Positions 1-4,610 of a stretch of 9,151 nucleotides of DNA are shown piece after piece. This DNA is from Flavobacteriales bacterium (GTDB lineage Bacteria > Bacteroidota > Bacteroidia > Flavobacteriales > Flavobacteriaceae): contig JALWYR010000002.1 of NCBI GenBank assembly GCA_027003085.1, forward strand, positions 326-9,476, in the 5' to 3' direction. A model generated the notes under the pieces. It was not told where the DNA came from, did no database searches, and saw only the letters and a program-made list of their open reading frames with translations. Position 1 is the stretch's first letter, and each line of letters begins with the position of its first letter. A program made the position numbers and the translations under genes.

Positions 1-4
1 TTTC

Positions 5-27
5 TTTGTTCGGCGAAGCCGAACAAA
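5..27. repeat. Perfect hairpin, 10-bp stem, 3-nt loop
   Basis: Arms TTTGTTCGGC (5-14) and GCCGAACAAA (18-27) are exact reverse complements around the loop GAA. On the plus strand the hairpin is followed by A's, and on the minus strand by GAAA, so it is not a standard terminator. It resembles short palindromic repeats scattered between genes in many bacterial genomes; copy number in this genome cannot be seen from one window. Confidence 0.75.
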
Positions 28-46
28 AAACATTTTTAATGATTTG

Positions 47-78
47 GTTCTTTCTTTTGGACGAGCAAAAGAAAGAAC
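47..78. repeat. Perfect hairpin, 13-bp stem, 6-nt loop
   Basis: Arms GTTCTTTCTTTTG (47-59) and CAAAAGAAAGAAC (66-78) pair exactly around GACGAG (60-65). Polypurine/polypyrimidine hairpins of this style recur between genes in Bacteroidota genomes; that is recollection, not something tested here. No coding signal is attached to it. Confidence 0.75.
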
Positions 79-155
79 AAGGAAAACAAAAAAGATTACA
101 AGCCGCCCTCGAATAATGAATACCGAGCAATTGAACATTAATTTTCGATTTTGTT

Positions 156-177
156 TCTCCTATTGCAAACATTGAAG
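156..177 (+). repeat. Direct repeat, left copy (22 bp)
   Basis: This segment and 341-362 agree at 21 of 22 positions; the only change is C versus T at the eleventh base. They share TCTCCTATTG followed by AAACATTGAAG. The starts are 185 bp apart and the two copies bracket the segment carrying the hairpins at 197-211, 230-244 and 295-321, as if they bounded one repeat unit. A weaker partial match (TTCCTATTGT) occurs at about 260. Confidence 0.75.
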
Positions 178-186
178 CATAGCGTC

Positions 187-337
187 TTTTCGATGAGCGC
201 CCGAAGGGCGCGACTGAGAAATCTCGACACGGATGCTTCATCCGGGACGAAATTTGAGGTTCCTATTGTCCGTCCTGCACAGAGATTCCTCGTCGTTTTG
301 CCTAGCTGACGCCGGCAAAACTCTGTCGGAATGACAT
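187..337. repeat. Inverted pair of intergenic-repeat-like segments
   Basis: The left half carries a perfect hairpin GCGCCC-GAA-GGGCGC (197-211) followed by GAGAAATCTC (216-225). The right half carries GAGATTCCTC (282-291), whose reverse complement matches that decamer at 9 of 10 bases, then the arms GTTTTGCC (295-302) and GGCAAAAC (314-321), then CGGAATGACA. Between the halves is another perfect hairpin, CGGATG-CTT-CATCCG (230-244). Segments of the type TGTCATTCCGA...GAGGAATCTC are familiar as dispersed intergenic repeats, and here two seem to sit head to head. That family assignment is from memory and moderate in certainty; the palindromes themselves are certain. Confidence 0.55.
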
Positions 338-340
338 TGG

Positions 341-362
341 TCTCCTATTGTAAACATTGAAG
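341..362 (+). repeat. Direct repeat, right copy (22 bp)
   Basis: This is the second copy of the repeat at 156-177, with one mismatch. It marks the boundary where sequence switches from moderate GC to the very GC-rich block beginning at about 361. Confidence 0.75.
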
Positions 363-543
363 GCCGGCTTTGCCGGTCTTTGCCGCGCCAGCGGGCGCAG
401 CGGTATCCTTGCACGGCAGCCGGCGATGTTTTTGTGCCGGCGGCGGGGGCTTTGCCGCTCCGACAAAAAGACCACGGCGCCGGCCCTACAAAAACCGCCG
501 GATGGAGGGCAAGATAAAAGCGGAGCACGCGGCGGGCGCCGGA

Positions 544-610
544 GTTCGGCACGCCAAGCGTAAGGACGCTCCGCCGGCCGAAGCGCTTGGCGTTGGCGTA
601 GCCGCCGAAC
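544..610. repeat. Long GC-rich two-part inverted repeat
   Basis: Outer arms GTTCGGC (544-550) and GCCGAAC (604-610) pair exactly, and inside them CGCCAAGCG (552-560) pairs exactly with CGCTTGGCG (584-592). One unpaired base on the left faces an 11-nt bulge on the right (593-603), and the apical loop is 561-583. The result is a long bulged stem that could form a cruciform or a structured RNA. No family is recognised. Confidence 0.6.
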
Positions 611-612
611 CC

Positions 613-628
613 GGGCGCCCGGGCGCCC
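613..628. repeat. 16-bp perfect GC palindrome
   Basis: Two tandem copies of GGGCGCCC, each itself palindromic, make one 16-bp perfect palindrome. It directly follows the inverted repeat at 544-610 and ends about 36 bp upstream of the proposed promoter of the thioredoxin-like gene. It could be the edge of a repeat element or a binding site; nothing in the window decides which. Confidence 0.7.
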
Positions 629-664
629 TAAAAAGCATCAATTCGAACATCCGCAGGATTTCGT

Positions 665-672
665 TACTTTTG
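665..672 (+). promoter_or_regulatory. Candidate Bacteroidota -7 box for the tlpA-kdsB-menA operon
   Basis: TACTTTTG matches the Bacteroidota primary-sigma -7 consensus TAnnTTTG at all fixed positions. No clear TTTG is present at the -33 spacing, so the promoter is inferred from one element only. Transcription would begin a few bases downstream, leaving a leader of about 10-15 nt before the ATG at 693. The box overlaps the alternative GTG at 672, which argues against that start. Confidence 0.45.
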
Positions 673-692
673 TGCTACATAAACCGGTTTCG

Positions 693-1280
693 ATGGATTG
701 GAAAAACTATGCCGCCAAACATAAATGGGATATTGCCTTTGTGTTGTTTCTGGCCTATATGATTTTTGTGCCGCAAAATCCGGTGCGCATTTTCCTGACC
801 GAACTGGTGGGCAAAGCACGAACGGGCATCGAAGGAATTACTTTGGACAAAGATGAGCAGGTAAGTTTGGATGAAAACGTATGGCAGTGGACCCTGGCCG
901 ACGACCGCGGAAATACGCTACGGCTGGGAGATTTGCGCGGAAAACCCGTGCTGATCAACTTTTGGTCGGTTACGTGCCCGCCTTGCGTGGCCGAATTACC
1001 TTCGTTGGCCGGTTTGTATAAGGACTACGGCCAAAAGGTGCATTTCCTGTTCGTTTCGCTCGATAGTCCGGGACGTGCACGGGCATTTTTGCAAGAGCGG
1101 AGTTTGGACATTCCCGTATATTTCCGGGCATCGAACACACCCGGACCGTTTCGTTCCAATGTTATCCCTACTACCATAATCATTGATGCAAACGGCGTGA
1201 TGCGGGTCAAAAAGACCGGTGCACTCGACTGGAACTCGTCGCGCATAAAACGCTTGCTGGACCAATGGGGAGCCCAATGA
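693..1280 (+). CDS. Membrane-anchored TlpA/ResA-like thioredoxin-fold oxidoreductase
   Basis: This is a 195-residue protein of the TlpA/ResA/AhpC-TSA thioredoxin superfamily. One hydrophobic helix (about residues 13-27) anchors it in the inner membrane with the redox domain in the periplasm. The domain, about residues 60-190, has a classic CPPC active site (C95, C98) inside INFWSVTCPPC and a cis-proline at P159 in VIPTT opposite it, so both catalytic parts are present. Family members reduce or oxidise cysteines of exported proteins, for instance in cytochrome c maturation; the actual client is unknown here. The ATG at 693 is preferred to the upstream in-frame GTG at 672 because the latter sits inside the -7 box. 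No Shine-Dalgarno sequence is visible. It is first in a three-gene operon, and its TGA overlaps the kdsB ATG as ATGA. The link to LPS and quinone genes looks positional rather than functional. Confidence 0.85.
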   Translation: MDWKNYAAKHKWDIAFVLFLAYMIFVPQNPVRIFLTELVGKARTGIEGITLDKDEQVSLDENVWQWTLADDRGNTLRLGDLRGKPVLINFWSVTCPPCVAELPSLAGLYKDYGQKVHFLFVSLDSPGRARAFLQERSLDIPVYFRASNTPGPFRSNVIPTTIIIDANGVMRVKKTGALDWNSSRIKRLLDQWGAQ

Positions 1281-2005
1281 AAATCATCTGCTTGATTCCG
1301 GCCCGCTTGGCATCGGAACGGTTTCCGCGTAAACTCTTGCAGGACTTGGGCGGAAAGCCGGTGATCGTGCGCACCTGGCAAAGCGCTGTGGATAGCGGTG
1401 TGTTCGACCGTGTGGTAGTGGTAACCGACAGTGCGGAAATTGCCCGGGCCATCGAAACCGAAGGCGGCGAAACTTTTATCAGCCGGCAAACCCATCCCTC
1501 GGGAACCGACCGCATTGCCGAAGCCGCCCGTGAAATAAATGCCGATATTTTTGTCAACATCCAGGGCGACGAACCCTTTGTGCCGGCCGGTGATATGCAA
1601 CGCATCCGGCAAACTTTTGAAGCCGACAGCGACGGAAACATCGATATTCTGAGTTTCTGCCGTCCTATTGCCAATGAAGCCGAATTCCGGAATCCGAATA
1701 ACGTAAAGGTGGTAACCGACCGGCAGGGCTTTGCCTTGTATTTTTCGCGGGCGCCCATACCCTACCCGCGCGAGGGCCGTTTTACGGGCGCTTGCAAGCA
1801 CATCGGTATTTATGCTTTCCGGGCCGGTGTTTTGCAACGCGTGGCCCAAATGCCGCCCACGATTTTGGAACAAACCGAACGGCTCGAAAATTTGCGCTTT
1901 CTGGAAAACGGCTTGCGAATCCGCATTTTGCCAACGGATTTTGATTATGCCGGCATCGACACCCCGGCCGATTTGGAAAAAGCCCGAAAACGTTGGAAAA
2001 TATGA
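1277..2005 (+). CDS. kdsB: 3-deoxy-manno-octulosonate cytidylyltransferase (CMP-Kdo synthetase)
   Basis: KdsB joins CTP and Kdo to give CMP-Kdo plus pyrophosphate, the activated sugar that cytoplasmic enzymes use to build the LPS inner core. The 242-residue product has the usual family length and its motifs in order: the nucleotide-binding start IPARLASERFPRKLL (7-21), VVVTDSAEI (47-55), HPSGTDRIAEA (73-83), the metal/substrate loop NIQGDEP (94-100), then FSRAPIPYPR, the HIGIYAF strand, and an ERLENLRFLENG helix near the C-terminus. The start at 1277 is chosen over the in-frame ATG at 1265 because families begin MKII-like and because it forms an ATGA overlap with the previous stop. The same ATGA arrangement joins it to menA. 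Its presence implies Kdo-containing LPS. It looks intact. Confidence 0.95.
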   Translation: MKIICLIPARLASERFPRKLLQDLGGKPVIVRTWQSAVDSGVFDRVVVVTDSAEIARAIETEGGETFISRQTHPSGTDRIAEAAREINADIFVNIQGDEPFVPAGDMQRIRQTFEADSDGNIDILSFCRPIANEAEFRNPNNVKVVTDRQGFALYFSRAPIPYPREGRFTGACKHIGIYAFRAGVLQRVAQMPPTILEQTERLENLRFLENGLRIRILPTDFDYAGIDTPADLEKARKRWKI

Positions 2006-2892
2006 ACACCAAAACCCGGATGTGGATTGCCGCCCTGCGCCTGCGCACCCTGCCGCTTTCGTGGGCGGGTATCGTGGCGGGCACGGCCATGGCTGTGCGC
2101 GAAGGCAATTGGCGGCCGGGCGTGTTTGCGTTGAGTTTGCTCACGGCATCGTTGTATCAAATTCTTTCCAACCTGGCCAACGACTACGGCGACGGAGTGA
2201 AGGGCACCGATAACCACCGCAAAGGGCCGCTACGGGCCGTGCAATCGGGCATTATTTCGCCGGACGAAATGAAGCGAGCCATTGTGCTGACGGTCATTCT
2301 GTCGGTAATGAGCACTCTGGCCTTATTGGTTACGGCCTTCGGGCGTATTGATACGACGTTTATTGCCTATTTTTTGTTGGGATTGGCGGCTGTTTGGGCG
2401 GCCATCAAATACACCGTGGGGCGCACGGCCTACGGATATGCCGGTTTGGGTGATTTGTTCGTGTTGATTTTTTTCGGTTGCGTGGCGGTATGCGGTTCCT
2501 ACTATCTTTATACGGGCAAGTGGAATCCTCCGGTTATTTATCCGGCTTTGGCCATTGGGCTGATGAGTGTAGCCGTGCTCAACCTGAACAATATGCGCGA
2601 CCGCGAAACCGACCTGCATAGCGGGAAAATTACACTGGCCGTCAAACTGGGGCACAACAATGCTTTCGCCTACCACCGGGCTTTGCTGTTAATAAGTTTC
2701 CTGCTTCTGCTTTATTTGGCCATTCGACAACCCGGTTACAAAACAGGATTTATTGCTCCGCTACCCGCACTATACCTTTGGTGGCAATCTTACGGGCTGC
2801 AACGAAAAAATCAAGGACAATACTACAACATGATGCTCAAACGAACATCGTTACTGACACTACTTACGGCCGTTTTGCTATGGCCGGTATAG
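2002..2892 (+). CDS. menA: 1,4-dihydroxy-2-naphthoate polyprenyltransferase
   Basis: MenA is a UbiA-superfamily integral membrane prenyltransferase. It attaches a polyprenyl chain to 1,4-dihydroxy-2-naphthoate, releasing CO2 and pyrophosphate, to form demethylmenaquinone. The 296-residue product is hydrophobic throughout, with about eight or nine membrane helices. Both Asp-rich Mg-prenyl-diphosphate motifs are present: NLANDYGDGVKGTD (57-70) and NNMRDRETD (196-204), the latter followed by GKITLAVKLG. The RKGPLRAVQSG stretch after the first motif is typical of MenA rather than UbiA. The ATG at 2002 overlaps the kdsB stop as ATGA; an upstream TTG at 1993 is less likely. It is the last gene of the operon, and its TAG lies only 8 bp from the stop of the convergent small gene, with no terminator hairpin seen between them. 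The other men genes are not in this window. Confidence 0.93.
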   Translation: MNTKTRMWIAALRLRTLPLSWAGIVAGTAMAVREGNWRPGVFALSLLTASLYQILSNLANDYGDGVKGTDNHRKGPLRAVQSGIISPDEMKRAIVLTVILSVMSTLALLVTAFGRIDTTFIAYFLLGLAAVWAAIKYTVGRTAYGYAGLGDLFVLIFFGCVAVCGSYYLYTGKWNPPVIYPALAIGLMSVAVLNLNNMRDRETDLHSGKITLAVKLGHNNAFAYHRALLLISFLLLLYLAIRQPGYKTGFIAPLPALYLWWQSYGLQRKNQGQYYNMMLKRTSLLTLLTAVLLWPV

Positions 2893-2900
2893 ATGACCGG

Positions 2901-3020
2901 TTATTTCTTTTTCCCCGCCTTATAAATAATCCATGTAACCCAAACACCGAGAATAATAATCACCAGGAAAAAGAAAGCACCCATTAAATTACCAGCCGTC
3001 CAATCAACCAAAGGAAACAT
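2901..3020 (-). CDS. Small single-pass membrane protein (39 aa), function unknown
   Basis: An ATG at 3020 opens a 39-codon frame ending in TAA at 2901-2903. The protein starts MFPLVDWTAGNLMG and continues with one long hydrophobic helix rich in Phe, Ile, Val and Trp (about residues 14-33). It ends in a basic tail YKAGKKK, which fits an N-out/C-in single-span inner-membrane protein under the positive-inside rule. The architecture of polar or aromatic N-terminus, helix and Lys tail is what one expects of a real small membrane protein, such as a subunit of a respiratory or transport complex. No family is recognised. It lies downstream of sucC on the same strand but beyond that gene's terminator, so it would need its own promoter or read-through; a weak TATTTTTA at 3043-3050 (minus) is the only candidate -7 seen. 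It is convergent with menA. Confidence 0.6.
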   Translation of the reverse strand: MFPLVDWTAGNLMGAFFFLVIIILGVWVTWIIYKAGKKK

Positions 3021-3068
3021 AAGTCGGATTTTTTTGATTGCCTAAAAATAGGAAAAATTTTTCACAAC

Positions 3069-3096
3069 AAAAAAATCCCGCCGGATATGGCGGGAT
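3069..3096 (-). terminator. Rho-independent terminator of sucC
   Basis: Read on the minus strand, an 8-bp stem ATCCCGCC / GGCGGGAT (3075-3096, 6-nt loop) is followed by seven T's (3075-3069, counting the last stem base). It lies about 30 bp past the sucC stop. A-rich sequence on the other flank could give some activity in the plus direction as well. Confidence 0.9.
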
Positions 3097-3126
3097 AAAA
3101 AATTCATAAATTACATATTATAACCA

Positions 3127-4320
3127 TCAACCGACCAGCTCTTTGACTTTGTCGGCCGCTTCGCGGAATTCGGTTACAAAATGCACGGGAATACCGCTTT
3201 TTTCGATCAATTCTTTGGCCTTGTCGGCATTGGTGCCTTGGAGGCGAACAATAATGGGTACGTGAATTTCGCCTTTCATATTATTGTAGGCATCCACAAT
3301 ACCTTGGGCCACACGGTCGGCGCGGACGATACCGCCAAAGATGTTTACCAAAATGGCTTTTACCTTAGGATCTTTGAGAATAATGCGGAAACCTTTTTCC
3401 ACCCGCTCGGCATCGGCGGTTCCGCCTACATCCAAAAAGTTGGCCGGATCGCCGCCGGATTGTTTGATAAGGTCCATGGTGGCCATGGCCAAACCGGCGC
3501 CGTTGACCATACAACCCACGTTGCCATCAAGTGCCACATAGTTGAGTCCGGCGGCTTTGGCTTCCACTTCGATGGGATTTTCTTCGCGCACATCGCGCAT
3601 GGCGGCTATGTCAGGATGACGGAACAATGCATTGTTGTCGATAACCACCTTGCTGTCCACGGCCAGGATTTTGTTGTCGGAGGTTTTGAGCACGGGGTTG
3701 ATTTCGAACAATGAAGCGTCGTTGTCCACATAGGCCTTGTAGAGCGCTTTTACGAACTTCACCATTTCCTTAAAGGCCTGGCCGCTCAGTCCCAGGTTAA
3801 AGGCCACGCGGCGCGCTTGGAAGTCTTGCAAACCGTGGGCGGGGTCGATGTATTCGATAAAGATTTTTTCGGGCGATTTCTCGGCCACTTCTTCGATGTT
3901 CATGCCGCCTTCGGGTGAATACATAATCATATTGGCGGCCTTTTCGCGGTTGAGCATCACGGACATATAATATTCTTCGGGCTCCGATTCGCCCGGGTAG
4001 TAAACATCCTCGGCCACCAAAACCTGATGGACGATTTTTCCTTGCTTGCCGGTTTGGGGCGTTACCAGGCGCATGCCCAGAATTTGTTTGGCTTTTTCGT
4101 AGACCTCGTCCAGGTTTTTGGCCAATTTGACACCGCCCGCCTTTCCGCGGCCTCCGGCATGTACTTGGGCTTTGATAACAAAGTATTTGGTACCGGTTTC
4201 TTCAGCCAATTGTTTGGCTTTTTCCACGGCCTCTTCGGGAGTGGAGGCCACATAGCCGCGTTGGACACGCACACCGGCACGGCTCAGAATTTCTTTTCCC
4301 TGATATTCGTGTAGGTTCAT
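3127..4320 (-). CDS. sucC: Succinate-CoA ligase (ADP-forming), beta subunit
   Basis: SucC is the nucleotide-binding beta subunit of succinyl-CoA synthetase. With SucD it interconverts succinyl-CoA and succinate with ATP/ADP or GTP/GDP in the TCA cycle. The 397-residue product, close to the E. coli protein in length, starts MNLHEYQGKEIL. It shows the ATP-grasp region with KAQVHAGGRGKAGGV (50-64) and the metal/nucleotide FEINPV (205-210). The C-terminal ligase domain has GNVGCMVNGAG (266-276), FLDVGGTAD and NIFGGIVRADRVA (from 326). An in-frame ATG at 4347 would add nine residues, but it overlaps the -7 box, so 4320 is preferred. The alpha-subunit gene sucD is not adjacent. The gene has its own promoter and terminator and therefore looks monocistronic. 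Confidence 0.96.
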   Translation of the reverse strand: MNLHEYQGKEILSRAGVRVQRGYVASTPEEAVEKAKQLAEETGTKYFVIKAQVHAGGRGKAGGVKLAKNLDEVYEKAKQILGMRLVTPQTGKQGKIVHQVLVAEDVYYPGESEPEEYYMSVMLNREKAANMIMYSPEGGMNIEEVAEKSPEKIFIEYIDPAHGLQDFQARRVAFNLGLSGQAFKEMVKFVKALYKAYVDNDASLFEINPVLKTSDNKILAVDSKVVIDNNALFRHPDIAAMRDVREENPIEVEAKAAGLNYVALDGNVGCMVNGAGLAMATMDLIKQSGGDPANFLDVGGTADAERVEKGFRIILKDPKVKAILVNIFGGIVRADRVAQGIVDAYNNMKGEIHVPIIVRLQGTNADKAKELIEKSGIPVHFVTEFREAADKVKELVG

Positions 4321-4344
4321 AATGAATATGCTTTTGGATTTGTC

Positions 4345-4372
4345 CAAATTTAGCGTTTTTACGCGGCCAAAA
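4345..4372 (-). promoter_or_regulatory. sucC promoter (-33/-7 type)
   Basis: On the minus strand TAAATTTG (4352-4345) is an exact match to the Bacteroidota -7 consensus TAnnTTTG. TTTTGG (4372-4367) upstream contains the -33 TTTG. The 15-bp gap between them is a little shorter than usual. The start of transcription would fall near 4340, giving a leader of about 20 nt before the sucC ATG. Confidence 0.6.
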
Positions 4373-4572
4373 GAAGGATTTTGTCAGTTTTCGGGCGAAA
4401 ACCGGAATGAAAGATTGTTTTTGAATTCTCCATTTTATTAAAAATTCAAAAATTTATTACGCAAAAAGTATAGACTAATTTTCATATTAATAAAATATTG
4501 CACTCTTTAATGAATATTTTTTATCACATAATTCAAATAACTAATAACTTTCGTAGTAATAAAAAGATTTTT
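4353..4572. other. AT-rich divergent spacer between sucC and the T9SS cargo gene
   Basis: No gene is seen here. Apart from the two promoters at its edges it holds two perfect inverted repeats: GTTTTCG-GG-CGAAAAC (4387-4402), just upstream of the sucC -33 element, and TTTTTGAATT / AATTCAAAAA (4418-4427 and 4443-4452, 15-nt spacer). Either could be a regulator binding site; the second could also act as a weak terminator-like hairpin. The remainder is low-complexity AT sequence. Confidence 0.6.
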
Positions 4573-4580
4573 TAATTTTG
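4549..4580 (+). promoter_or_regulatory. Promoter of the T9SS cargo gene
   Basis: TAATTTTG (4573-4580) matches TAnnTTTG exactly. TTTCG (4549-4553) is a near match to the -33 TTTG with 19 bp between them, which is normal spacing. Transcription would start near 4586, leaving a leader of about 25 nt. The box overlaps the alternative TTG start at 4578, which supports the ATG at 4611 instead. Confidence 0.65.
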
Positions 4581-4610
4581 TCTATAACAATAACCCTAAA
4601 ACAAGATGTT

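Larger units (their letters stand above)
1..664. other. Gene-free repeat/palindrome mosaic upstream of the tlpA-like operon
   Basis: No believable coding region lies here. Open frames exist on both strands (238-552 minus, 357-563 and 370-762 plus), but they are Arg/Pro/Ala-rich, run through palindromes and look like no protein family I know. What can be seen is a series of hairpins (5-27, 47-78, 197-211, 230-244, 295-321), a near-identical 22-bp direct repeat (156-177 and 341-362), and a GC-rich block from about 361 to 630 with long inverted repeats that ends in a 16-bp palindrome. The left part is AT-rich and the right part strongly GC-rich, so the stretch looks patched together from several intergenic repeat families. 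None of the hairpins has a proper T-tract, so they do not look like intrinsic terminators. Confidence 0.7.

Noticed and set aside
5..78. The two left-edge hairpins as intrinsic terminators
   Set aside because: Neither stem is followed by a T-run in a direction that would end a transcript.
156..362. CRISPR-like array
   Set aside because: Only two repeat copies, 185 bp apart, with structured sequence between them and no cas genes.
238..762. Three open frames (238-552 minus, 357-563 plus, 370-762 plus) as possible small genes
   Set aside because: They overlap one another on both strands, run through palindromic repeats, are Arg/Pro/Ala-rich without domains or membrane/signal features, and one reads into the thioredoxin gene out of frame.
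1025..1873. Long minus-strand open frame opposite the thioredoxin/kdsB genes
   Set aside because: It is an antisense shadow of two well-recognised genes, with no family resemblance of its own.
4321..4347. Longer SucC starting at 4347
   Set aside because: That start overlaps the -7 promoter element, and SucC proteins begin at MNLHEYQ.
4578..4610. TTG start 11 codons upstream for the T9SS protein
   Set aside because: It lies in the promoter -7 box and would bury the signal peptide; the ATG at 4611 gives a proper signal sequence.
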